From Treponema brennaborense (GTDB lineage Bacteria > Spirochaetota > Spirochaetia > Treponematales > Treponemataceae): a stretch of 64,000 nucleotides of DNA. The translations under genes and the position numbers were made by a program. This document shows positions 28,112-36,071 of the stretch, one piece after another; within the stretch, counting starts at the first letter, position 1; the number at the start of each line of letters is the position of its first letter. The notes beneath the pieces were generated by a model, which made no database searches, was not told the DNA's origin, and saw nothing but the letters and a program-made list of their open reading frames with translations. The stretch is taken from assembly GCA_023666275.1 (NCBI GenBank), contig JAMPCJ010000001.1:124001-188000 (forward strand), in the 5' to 3' direction.

Positions 28112-28576
28112 TTACTGCAGCAATTCCTCATAACGGCAAAGCGCATCGTAAACGGCCTGCCGATCGGAAAGCGATAATAACGTTTCGTAAAATGACGGAA
28201 TTTCAAATACACGGGCAAGGCGTTTGAGCGTCTGCAAATAGGATTCGGTCTCGGACGGAGAAGACATCAGCAGAAAAATTATATGGACGGGTTTGCCGTC
28301 GAGTGCGCCGTAATCGATTCCCGCAGGCGAAATACCGACAACACACTGCACACCGCGAATTTGATCCGTTTTTCCGTGAGGCACGGCGATGCCGCATTTT
28401 ATGCCGGTACTCATTTTCTGCTCGCGGGATTCAATCACCGCACGGATTTTTTCGCGGTCGGCGCCGGGATTTTTCGACACGAGCACTTCGATAAGCTCCC
28501 GAAACGCTTCCTCTCTGTCTGCACTTTCCAGCGGCACTTTAATGGCTGAAGGATGGAAAACCTGATTAAAAATCAT
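28112..28576 (-). CDS. PTS EIIA-type (PtsN-like) protein
   Basis: This 154-residue protein has the fructose/nitrogen-type EIIA domain. The phosphate-accepting His is in CGIAVPHGKTDQIRG, and VHIIFLLMSSP is the strand behind it. The helix FNQVFHPSAIKVPLESADRE opens the domain. ATG 28576 is chosen by GGAGAG 6 nt upstream; the frame is open to 28636 but that part covers the secG terminator. It may regulate transport or another enzyme by phosphorylation. Placement at the head of the V-ATPase operon, 23 nt before the first subunit gene, hints at a regulatory link, which is inference. Confidence 0.87.
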   Translation of the reverse strand: MIFNQVFHPSAIKVPLESADREEAFRELIEVLVSKNPGADREKIRAVIESREQKMSTGIKCGIAVPHGKTDQIRGVQCVVGISPAGIDYGALDGKPVHIIFLLMSSPSETESYLQTLKRLARVFEIPSFYETLLSLSDRQAVYDALCRYEELLQ

Positions 28577-28602
28577 ATTGCTCTCCGGTTCCGATATAAA
28601 TA

Positions 28603-28625
28603 AGAACCGCCGATAAAACGGTTCT
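28603..28625 (-). terminator. Hairpin between secG and the EIIA gene
   Basis: AGAACCG and CGGTTCT form a 7-bp stem around a 9-nt loop just behind the secG stop; the T-run after it is broken (TTATTTAT). It could end part of the secG transcripts and let the rest run into the V-ATPase operon. Confidence 0.5.
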
Positions 28626-28637
28626 CGCAGCTGCAAA

Positions 28638-29012
28638 TTATTCCTGCGGCGGGACAGGAGCGGCGTTTATCTCCGCGGGAGCCTCTGCCGGCGATTCGGT
28701 ATCGATATTCCAGTATTCGTTCGTGCCGGCAGCTTTTTGTTCTTCCTGAACAGCGGCGGCATCAAGCGATTTAACGGCGGGCGCTTTGTTTACCAGCGCA
28801 AGTCCGAAACTGGAAAGGAAAAACAACGTAACGAGTATATAGGTAGTTTTTGTAATTACATTGCCTGAACGGGAGCCAAATGTCGCGGAAGTTCCGCTGC
28901 CGAACAAACCGCCCAAACCATCGCCTTCTTCACCCTGTATCAAAACAATGCAAACCAGCAGAATACAGATGATCACGAAAGCAATCAGCAAGATAATTCC
29001 AATAACACCCAT
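28638..29012 (-). CDS. secG: Preprotein translocase subunit SecG
   Basis: This 124-residue membrane protein has two helices (about 3-24 and 55-73) joined by the Gly-rich loop GEEGDGLGGLFGSGTSATFG, which is the SecG signature. It takes part in protein export with SecYE. The C-terminal extension of about 50 residues, rich in Ala, Pro and Glu, is longer than in enterobacterial SecG and probably disordered. A good promoter lies at 29053-29081. Confidence 0.95.
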   Translation of the reverse strand: MGVIGIILLIAFVIICILLVCIVLIQGEEGDGLGGLFGSGTSATFGSRSGNVITKTTYILVTLFFLSSFGLALVNKAPAVKSLDAAAVQEEQKAAGTNEYWNIDTESPAEAPAEINAAPVPPQE

Positions 29013-29052
29013 TTCTCAAAACCCCATACAAAAATGTAATTAAAGCATTCCG

Positions 29053-29081
29053 ATAGTAACCCAAAAGAAAAAAATGTGCAA
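29053..29081 (-). promoter_or_regulatory. Sigma-70 type promoter of secG
   Basis: On the minus strand TTGCAC (29081-29076), 17 nt and TACTAT (29058-29053) lie about 40 nt upstream of the secG start. The spacing is ideal and both boxes have good matches. Confidence 0.7.
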
Positions 29082-29161
29082 GCAAAATCTTCGTTAACTG
29101 TGGTTATCGGCGTTGTTCCGAAACATAGTAAAACGGAAGCAAAGCGGCGTACCATTGCAAG

Positions 29162-29183
29162 CGAGTTTTCGCAAGAAAACTCG
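29162..29183. other. Hairpin with GCAA tetraloop in the intergenic stretch
   Basis: CGAGTTTTC, GCAA, GAAAACTCG form a perfect 9-bp stem with a GNRA tetraloop. It lies in the 592-nt gap between secG and the 29605 lipoprotein gene, where I see no gene. Confidence 0.6.
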
Positions 29184-29351
29184 TTAAGCAGCTCATTGCG
29201 AGCTTGTCCGCCGAAAGCGGGCGGGCGAAGCAATCCGCCGCCGCAAAGTGCGCCTTGTGTGCCGCCCGCACGCAAAAAAAGGCGGAACACCGCGATGAGA
29301 ATACTCCCCGCATCATGAAGAGATGCCTTAAAGCATCATGATGTTACAGGG

Positions 29352-29490
29352 TCTCTCATCGTGATTGTTAGGGAGGCTAACGGAAGTGTTTTGTTACGAT
29401 GCTTAACGGTGCTGTTCCGTTAGCCGCATTAACGGAGTGCGTCCGTTAGTCCTATTAACGGAATATGTCCGCCAGCTTCATAAACGGCGG
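29352..29490. repeat. Tandem array of 26-bp units, each with a TAACGG/CCGTTA dyad
   Basis: Units begin at 29378, 29404, 29430 and 29456, each exactly 26 bp. The second reads TAACGG-N7-CCGTTAG-N6. A partial unit with GTTAG in the same phase precedes them at 29352 and AAACGG follows at 29482. The left half TAACGG is kept in all four, the right half CCGTTA in the middle two and in part in the others. Each unit can form a 6-bp hairpin or be a dyad binding site. The units have diverged except in the dyad halves, which argues for selection on them. Confidence 0.8.
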
Positions 29491-29542
29491 AACCCGCAAT
29501 ACGCGGCACACACAGGACAGTTTGCACCTGCCCTGCGTACAA

Positions 29543-29574
29543 AAAAGGCAGAACACCACGATGTGCTCCGCCTT
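29543..29574 (-). terminator. Strong terminator behind the 29605 lipoprotein gene
   Basis: On the minus strand AAGGCGGAGCAC, a 6-nt loop and GTGTTCTGCCTT pair along 12 bp (two G-U pairs), followed by T residues. It lies about 30 nt behind the stop. A diverged copy of this sequence (29276-29300) lies 265 bp further on in the same orientation. Confidence 0.8.
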
Positions 29575-29604
29575 GATAAAAGTAAGCCGCTTCGATTGCG
29601 GTTT

Positions 29605-30216
29605 TTATTTATAAGTGATTACAAGGCTTGTTAAATAACCGCCGTTTGATTTCGCACCGAGCATATACGTTCCCGCTGCAACATCGGCAAATTTCAATTC
29701 TGCGGCATTTTCTACATTGTTTTGTGCACTTGCAACAGCAGGACTGCCAGTACTTTCAATAGTATCAGAAGCTGTTTTTAAAACCCACTGACACGCAACG
29801 CTACTTTCTTTTGAAAGCGCTTTTATTGTAATGTCTGCTTTTTGTGCCAAAGTGATTTGAACGCCATATTTTGTGTTGTCCGTAATATTTGCGCTCCCGC
29901 TTGTCATTTTAAGATAAGAAGTTTTGACATCAATAGCCTTATTGTCCGCTTGTGCAATAAGCGTTACAACATCATCAACTTTCTTTTCTGTACTAGCATA
30001 GCTATCCTTGTTTCCTACTTTTTCGCATTTGCTAAAATCCAGCGTGTACGCAGCAGGAGTGCTTGTGCTGCTGTCGGTTCCGGTATCGGTCGCTCCGCCG
30101 GTTGTTGTTGAACCTGTATTTCCGCCGTCGTCGCTGTCCGAGCACGAGAAGAACAGTCCCCCGAAAATAAGCGCCGCGGCAGCCAAAAGCGCGGCAATAC
30201 GTGTTGTTTTTTTCAC
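29605..30216 (-). CDS. Lipoprotein of unknown function
   Basis: This 203-residue lipoprotein has a signal with hydrophobic core ALLAAAALIFGGLFFSC; Cys25 in FFSCS is the lipid site. A low-complexity linker of Asp, Gly, Thr and Ser (about 26-55) is followed by a predicted beta-rich domain (about 56-203: YTLDFSKCEKVGNKDSYAST, ends with GGYLTSLVITYK). The beta-sandwich look and Ser/Thr linker are common in spirochaete surface lipoproteins, some with carbohydrate-linked roles, but I cannot name a family. GTG 30216 is the start, as the ATG just upstream runs into a stop; AGGAGG lies 8 nt in front. A palindromic A7CG/CGT7 sequence (about 30231-30250) is in the leader. Confidence 0.8.
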   Translation of the reverse strand: MKKTTRIAALLAAAALIFGGLFFSCSDSDDGGNTGSTTTGGATDTGTDSSTSTPAAYTLDFSKCEKVGNKDSYASTEKKVDDVVTLIAQADNKAIDVKTSYLKMTSGSANITDNTKYGVQITLAQKADITIKALSKESSVACQWVLKTASDTIESTGSPAVASAQNNVENAAELKFADVAAGTYMLGAKSNGGYLTSLVITYK

Positions 30217-30608
30217 ATTTTCCTCCTTAAAAAAACGAACGTTTTTTTCGGGAACCTGTGCTATACTGGAAAAAGCAGAAAATCATGATAAAAGACTTGA
30301 AACTGCGCCGAAAAGCAAGGAAAATCACGCTTTTTTGTGCGTTTCAAAGGAAAAATCGGCAGGCGCAAAAATCAAATTGCGCGCGTGCCGTTTCGTGATT
30401 TAAACGTTCCTTTTTTTCACAAAATGAAAAAAAATTCGATGTTTGAGTTATTGAAAATATAAATAAGCGAGTTTCTGAAAGAAACTCGAGTTAAAAGCTG
30501 CGGCAATATTCCGAACGCAGCTTTTAAACTCCGTTTTTTACGGTACTTGAAAATCATTTTATTGAAGTTTAAGAAAAATTCGTGTACGATAAAATCGGAC
30601 GAACAAAT
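30217..30608. other. 392-nt stretch without a recognised gene; possible small RNA
   Basis: No coding frame with sensible composition is seen. TATACT at 30262-30267 on the plus strand could be a -10 box. Two hairpins follow at 30468-30488 (CGAGTTTC/GAAACTCG) and 30488-30531 (15-bp stem with one bulge, AAAAGCTGCG/CGCAGCTTTT), then six T at 30534-30539. That is a clear plus-strand terminator without a gene before it, so a small RNA of about 270 nt is possible. A promoter for the DUF4160 gene is at 30562-30590. Confidence 0.4.
30562..30590 (+). promoter_or_regulatory. Promoter of the DUF4160/DUF2442 pair
   Basis: TTGAAG (30562-30567), 17 nt and TACGAT (30585-30590) precede the ATG at 30609, giving a leader of about 11 nt. 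There is no Shine-Dalgarno sequence before that ATG. Confidence 0.55.
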
Positions 30609-30886
30609 ATGCCTTTATTAAGCGAGTTTAACGGAATCAAAGTGCATATATTTGGGACGATCATCTTCCGCCGCACATTCACGCGGAGTATTCGAATTTT
30701 ATGGCGCTGATAGATATTCAAAATTGCGTAATCTTAAAGGGAATGCTGCCCGCAAACAAGGCAAAATTGATTTTGGGATGGTGTGAACTGCACAAAGCGG
30801 AACTTATGCAGGCATGGAATGATGTAAAAGACATGAAAATGCCGAAAAAAAATCAATCCGCTTTAAAACGGCGCAAGGAGAGTTGA
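30609..30886 (+). pseudogene. DUF4160 protein gene with a one-base frameshift
   Basis: The reading frame opens MPLLSEFNGIKVHIFG and then, after the G-run at 30654-30656, goes into a wrong frame and stops. In the frame shifted by one base it continues DDHLPPHIHAEYSNFMALID and runs to the stop at 30884-30886. Together they give the complete DUF4160 layout (K/V-HIFxDDHxPPHIHxxY). One missing G (GGG instead of GGGG) explains the break. Options are a real null mutation, slippage on the G-run that restores the protein, or a sequencing error. The stop is directly before the DUF2442 gene, its usual partner. Confidence 0.8.
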
Positions 30887-30887
30887 A

Positions 30888-31172
30888 ATGAACACGGTAA
30901 TTCAAGTCATTCCGAAAAAAAACTACAAAGTTGCTGTTTATTTTTCCGACGGTGCAATAAAGGAATGCGATGTTTCGCACCTTGTCGGGCGGGGCGTTTT
31001 CGATGTTTTGAAAGACGAAGATTTCTATAGAAACAATTGCACCGTGCTCAATCATACTTTGGCGTGGACGCTTGACGGAAAATATGACGGTGCCAATTGT
31101 CTTGATTTAGATGCCGAAGTTCTCTACAAAAACGGCGCGCCGATTCAAGATCCTTTAGAGGAAATCGCGTAA
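30888..31172 (+). CDS. DUF2442 domain protein
   Basis: This 94-residue protein starts MNTVIQVIPKKNYKVAVYFS with the beta-hairpins of DUF2442 (KVAVYFSDGAIKECDVSHLV, then GVFDVLKDEDFYRNN). The pair DUF4160-DUF2442 is common and has been considered a toxin-antitoxin-like module, with DUF2442 often proposed as a small DNA-binding or antitoxin-like part; this is not proven here. The start codon lies 1 nt after the DUF4160 stop, with AAGGAG 7 nt upstream. As its partner frame is broken, it may now be an orphan. Confidence 0.85.
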   Translation: MNTVIQVIPKKNYKVAVYFSDGAIKECDVSHLVGRGVFDVLKDEDFYRNNCTVLNHTLAWTLDGKYDGANCLDLDAEVLYKNGAPIQDPLEEIA

Positions 31173-31286
31173 AACAGTGATTTCGGCGCGGCCAGGGAAA
31201 CGTCTTCGCGCGGCACGAGAAACGCTTTCCCGTGGCTGAAGAAGCGCCGATCGCCGAGAAAACCGCGCGGTGCACTTGCCGCAAAA

Positions 31287-31332
31287 AAAGGCTGTCCTTT
31301 CGAAATCGCGGGACTTCAAAAAGACAGCCTTT
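31287..31332. terminator. Terminator behind gap
   Basis: AAAGGCTGTC and GACAGCCTTT form a 10-bp stem around a 26-nt loop in the space between the convergent DUF2442 and gap genes. A-runs on the left give a T-run on the minus strand, so it serves gap best. Confidence 0.7.
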
Positions 31333-31382
31333 CACAGCAAATATAAACGGCGGAAAATAATCTCCGCCGGATAAAACTGCGG

Positions 31383-32414
<1,032 letters not shown>

Positions 32415-32425
32415 TTAACATTTAA

Positions 32426-32454
32426 ATAATACGAAAACGATAAAAAATAGTCAA
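32426..32454 (-). promoter_or_regulatory. Strong promoter of gap
   Basis: On the minus strand TTGACT (32454-32449), 17 nt and TATTAT (32431-32426) match sigma-70 boxes closely, as expected for a highly expressed glycolytic gene. The leader is about 40 nt. Confidence 0.82.
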
Positions 32455-32505
32455 TAACGGCTGAAAGCTTCGCCAAACAGTGCGGAAAAATCAAATAAAA
32501 TGCTG

Positions 32506-33300
32506 TTAATATCGGTTCAAAAACATCCGCGTCCGTTCATTCCGCGGGTTCGTAATAAGCTCGTATGCGGGGCCTTCTTCCGCGACAACGCCTTTGTCCA
32601 TAAAAATAATGCGGTCGGCAAGATCGCGGGCAAAAGTCATTTCATGCGTAACTACGACCATTGTCATTTTTTCTTCCGCGAGAAATTTTATAACTTTGAG
32701 TATCTCGCCGGTTAATTCCGGATCGAGCGCGCTTGTCGGTTCGTCGAAAAAAAGCACTTCCGGTTTCAGCGCAAGCGCACGCGCTATGGAAACACGCTGC
32801 TGCTGGCCTCCCGAAAGTTCGAACGGATACGAGTGCGCCTTATCTTCGAGCCCCATTTTTTTCAAAAGCGACATCGCTGTCTGTTCCGCTGCGGTTTTTT
32901 CCGTATGCAGCACATGAATTTGCGCTTCCGTGATATTGCGCAGCACGGAAAAATGCGGGAACAAGTTGAAATTTTGAAACACAAGCCCTGCTTTCAGTCC
33001 GATTTTCCGCAGCAAGTGCTTGTCGGCATAGCCTGTTTCATCGGAAACAACGGTATCTCCGCAAATACGGATGCTGCCGCCGGACACGGTTTCCAATTGC
33101 GTTATGCAGCGCAGCAGCGTCGATTTGCCGGAACCGGACGGTCCGATAATCGCAAGAACTTCGCCTTTCTTTACGGAAAACGAAATATCATTCAAAACAC
33201 GCAATGTTCCGAATGATTTGCATACATGTTCTACATTGATTACATCCATTATATCCGCATCCTGTTTTTCATCTGCCGCAAGCCGCGTGCCGAAAGTCAT
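32506..33300 (-). CDS. Polar amino-acid ABC transporter ATP-binding protein
   Basis: This 264-residue ATPase of the GlnQ type has Walker A IIGPSGSGKSTLLRC, signature LSGGQQQRVSIARAL, Walker B VLFFDEPTSALD and switch His in VVTHEMTFA. It powers uptake with the permease (33297) and binding protein (34092). The ATG at 33300 overlaps the permease stop by 4 nt (ATGA), which suggests coupling. An alternative start at 33249 (MDVINVEHVCKSFG) would give the more usual N-terminus and has AGGA some 10 nt upstream. The ligand is a polar amino acid by family. Confidence 0.93.
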   Translation of the reverse strand: MTFGTRLAADEKQDADIMDVINVEHVCKSFGTLRVLNDISFSVKKGEVLAIIGPSGSGKSTLLRCITQLETVSGGSIRICGDTVVSDETGYADKHLLRKIGLKAGLVFQNFNLFPHFSVLRNITEAQIHVLHTEKTAAEQTAMSLLKKMGLEDKAHSYPFELSGGQQQRVSIARALALKPEVLFFDEPTSALDPELTGEILKVIKFLAEEKMTMVVVTHEMTFARDLADRIIFMDKGVVAEEGPAYELITNPRNERTRMFLNRY

Positions 33301-33932
33301 TTATAATACGAAAGCTTTTTTTCAATCCGCGCAAAAACCGCCGAGACAATCCAGTTCATAAAAAAATAAAACACGCCGGCAACGAAAATCGGCATGGTAG
33401 AAAACTCACGGCTTGCCGCGTTCTGCGCCGCACGGAATAATTCCGCCACACCGATTACTTGGGCAAGCGCCGTATCTTTCACCAGCGTGATTACTTCGTT
33501 TCCCGCAGCCGGCAGAATCCGTTTGAAAACCTGCGGAAAAATTATTCTGAAAAAAGTCTGCGTTTTCGTAAAACCGAGCATTTTCGCCGCTTCGTACTGG
33601 CCGGACGGTATCGATTCGATTCCGCCGCGGTAAATTTCCGCAAAATAACACGCATAATTTATCGAAAAAGCAATAATAACGGCGGCAAAACGGCTGCATG
33701 ACAAACCGAATATATAATACGGCGCAAAATAAGTAAAAATCAGCTGAAGAATAAGCGGCGTTCCGCGGATAATCATCATAAAAATGCGGACGGGAACCGC
33801 AACCGCCGTCAGCTTTGTCATGCGGCCGGCAGCGACAACCAAGCCGAGCGGAAGCGCAAAAACCAATGTAAAAAAAAATACTTGGAGAGAAACAATTGTC
33901 CCGCCGAACATTGCGGCAAGCATTTTGGACAT
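33297..33932 (-). CDS. Amino-acid ABC transporter permease
   Basis: This 211-residue permease has 5 predicted helices and the HisM/GlnP pattern: LVVAAGRMTKLTAVAVPVRI, IIRGTPLILQLIFTYFAPYY and the EAA loop GQYEAAKMLGFTKTQTFFRI. ATG 33932 is chosen because GAAGGT lies about 8 nt in front and because the family starts here; the longer frame runs back towards the binding-protein gene. It ends in a 4-nt overlap with the ATPase. Only one permease gene is present, so it is expected to form a homodimer. Confidence 0.92.
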   Translation of the reverse strand: MSKMLAAMFGGTIVSLQVFFFTLVFALPLGLVVAAGRMTKLTAVAVPVRIFMMIIRGTPLILQLIFTYFAPYYIFGLSCSRFAAVIIAFSINYACYFAEIYRGGIESIPSGQYEAAKMLGFTKTQTFFRIIFPQVFKRILPAAGNEVITLVKDTALAQVIGVAELFRAAQNAASREFSTMPIFVAGVFYFFMNWIVSAVFARIEKKLSYYK

Positions 33933-34091
33933 ATCAAAACCTTCAATCGAAAGTGTGCAGAATACGGCGCCGCCGCAGACATTCGTTTTCGGAAGTCCTC
34001 GGCATCCGCGCAGACGAACAGAAAAAGGAGAGTCTGCACGCAAACCGCCGGCAAAAAGCAGACACAGCATTCTGCATCTGCTTTTCGGCTT

Positions 34092-34892
34092 TTATTTTCC
34101 GATAACGGAAATATCCGCGCCGAACCATTTCGTCGAAATGGCGGCGATTATTCCGTCCGCGGCAAGTTCTTCGAGCGCCTGCTGCACGGCATCACGAAGC
34201 GCGGAATCGTTTTTGCGGAAACCGATTCCGTATTTTTCGGAAGACAAAGTTTCCCGCAGCATGACAAACGGCTTGCCGCTTGTCTGCACGCTGTAATTGC
34301 CGACGACCATATCGACAACAACGCCGTCGATGCCTTTTATTTCAAGATCCATGAATGCAGTAAGATTATCTTTGAATTCGACAACTTCTTTTAAGGATTT
34401 TTTCAATTCGGCATTTGCATCGAGCGCGTCCGCCGCACTGGATGCCGCCTGCAAGCCGACTTTTTTGCCGGCGAGATCGGCAAGCGTTTCGATTCCGGAA
34501 TCCGCACGCACAAACACGACCTGCGCGTTGTCAAGATACGGTTTTGAAAAGCACAAAGATGCTTCCCGTTCCGGTGTCATCGTAAATCCGTTCCAAATGC
34601 AGTCAATCTGCCCCGTAGCAAGTTCCTGCTCCTTTGCCGCCCAGTCGATCGGCTGCACTTTGAGTTCGACGCCGAGCTTTGCACAAACCGCGGCGGCAAG
34701 ATCTATATCGTAGCCGACGACAGCATTATTTTCATCGCGGAACCCCATCGGCGGAAACGAATCATCCAAGCCGAGCACAAAAACGCCTTTTTCCAGCACA
34801 GCCGCAAGAGAATTATCCGCATCTTTTTTTCTGCACGAAAAGCACAGCAAAACCGTACACAGCAAAATTACCGCGCATAGCTTTTTTTTCAT
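34092..34892 (-). CDS. Amino-acid ABC transporter solute-binding lipoprotein
   Basis: This 266-residue family 3 binding protein has a signal MKKKLCAVILLCTVLLCFSC, with the lipobox Cys at 20. Ligand-binding marks are FPPMGFRDENNAVVGYDIDL, QIDCIWNGFTMTPEREASLC and LAGKKVGLQAASSAADALDA; the Asp/Arg pair of the binding site (Arg in TPERE) is kept. ATG 34892 is chosen by AGAGG 8 nt upstream. First gene of the three-gene transport operon, 159 nt before the permease. Confidence 0.94.
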   Translation of the reverse strand: MKKKLCAVILLCTVLLCFSCRKKDADNSLAAVLEKGVFVLGLDDSFPPMGFRDENNAVVGYDIDLAAAVCAKLGVELKVQPIDWAAKEQELATGQIDCIWNGFTMTPEREASLCFSKPYLDNAQVVFVRADSGIETLADLAGKKVGLQAASSAADALDANAELKKSLKEVVEFKDNLTAFMDLEIKGIDGVVVDMVVGNYSVQTSGKPFVMLRETLSSEKYGIGFRKNDSALRDAVQQALEELAADGIIAAISTKWFGADISVIGK

Positions 34893-35042
34893 AATAAAAC
34901 CTCTTCTTTCCGGCAGCCGCGTCATGTATTTTGTTCTGCTTCACAATTCCGAAGCAAAACACGCAGCCGCCGCATTCTTGTAGGCATTTTACTTGATAAA
35001 TCCCGCCGCGTAAAGCGCTTCGATGCGGATTGCGCATAATAC

Positions 35043-35071
35043 TTGCTTGCGATCATTTTATGTCGTATAAT
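35043..35071 (+). promoter_or_regulatory. Sigma-70 type promoter of the MinD-like gene
   Basis: TTGCTT (35043-35048), 17 nt and a perfect TATAAT (35066-35071) are followed by 7 nt and the ATG at 35079. No Shine-Dalgarno sequence is present. The layout is the same as that at 5453-5489 and implies a leaderless transcript. Confidence 0.75.
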
Positions 35072-35078
35072 AGATTTT

Positions 35079-36071
35079 ATGTCAGCTGTTATACCGGTTG
35101 CCGGTGGGAAAGGCGGAGTCGGGAAAAGCGTTTTTTCACTGAACTTCGCTATTGCACTGACGCAACGATGCAAACGAGTTATACTATGCGATCTGGATCT
35201 CGGCGGATCCAATTTACATACAATGCTGGGATTAAAAAACAATCAAAAAGGTCTCGGTCATTTCATATATAAGCAGGAAACAGACATGTCCGCATTGCTG
35301 CAGGCAACAGGCATCCCGAATCTTCAGTTCATTGCGGGAGACTGCCTCTTCCCCGGCGCGGCAAACATGGACTTCTTCACAAAACAGCGAATTATCAGAG
35401 AAATACAAAAATTAAACTGCGATTTTGTTATTCTTGACCTTGGTGCCGGAACATCATATAATATAACCGATTTTTTTCTTACAGCACCGGATGGAATTAT
35501 TGTTATTACACCGGAGCTTACGTCTGTACTTAACGCATATTCTTTTCTGAAGTCGGCTGTTTTCCGTTTTTGCTACAGACTGTACCCTCCTAAAAGTCCC
35601 GAACGCACCATTCTCATCAACAGCATGCTGAAAAAAATAGAAGGGAAAGATTATTCTTTTCCGCAGATATTAGACGTGATAGATTCTGCAATTCCGGGAT
35701 CTGGACGAAAAGCCCGCTCAGCTTTGCAGACATTAACGCCGAGAATTATAATGAATATGGGTCGCAAAGAAAATGACGCTGAAATGGCGTACAGGCTGGG
35801 AAATCTCGCTTACAACAAACTTGCAACGAAGATTACATATCTCGGCTTTGTACCGCACGATGAATCGGTTTCCGTTTCCGTCGCGTATCGGCAGCCGATG
35901 GCGACATTGTATCCGCACTCGAAATTTTATTCAGTCTTTGCAGGCATCGCAGCGAAAATATGCGCGCAAAAACCGGCAGCCGCATCTTTTTCGCTGGAGG
36001 AAGCGCAGGAAGACTTTGCAGATATTGTAAAGAAATTCTATGAAAAGCAGGTGTTTTCATATGACGAATAA
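35079..36071 (+). CDS. MinD/ParA family ATPase
   Basis: This 330-residue P-loop ATPase has the deviant Walker A VAGGKGGVGKSVFSLNFA at the N-terminus, switch I region CDLDLGGSN and Walker B-like FVILDLGAGTSYN. It belongs to the FlhG/MinD branch, which positions flagella or chemoreceptor arrays. No C-terminal amphipathic MinD helix is obvious. The start is set by the promoter at 35043-35071; an upstream GTG-like frame is not needed. It overlaps the next gene, a soluble chemoreceptor-like protein, by 11 nt, which suggests a joint role such as array placement. Confidence 0.85.
   Translation: MSAVIPVAGGKGGVGKSVFSLNFAIALTQRCKRVILCDLDLGGSNLHTMLGLKNNQKGLGHFIYKQETDMSALLQATGIPNLQFIAGDCLFPGAANMDFFTKQRIIREIQKLNCDFVILDLGAGTSYNITDFFLTAPDGIIVITPELTSVLNAYSFLKSAVFRFCYRLYPPKSPERTILINSMLKKIEGKDYSFPQILDVIDSAIPGSGRKARSALQTLTPRIIMNMGRKENDAEMAYRLGNLAYNKLATKITYLGFVPHDESVSVSVAYRQPMATLYPHSKFYSVFAGIAAKICAQKPAAASFSLEEAQEDFADIVKKFYEKQVFSYDE

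Noticed and set aside
29352-29490. CRISPR array
   Set aside because: Units are directly adjacent at 26 bp, diverged, and there are no spacers and no cas genes.
30701-30886. Separate 61-codon gene starting MALIDIQNCV
   Set aside because: It is the C-terminal part of the DUF4160 protein; the N-terminal half is in the neighbouring frame, so a frameshifted gene explains it better.
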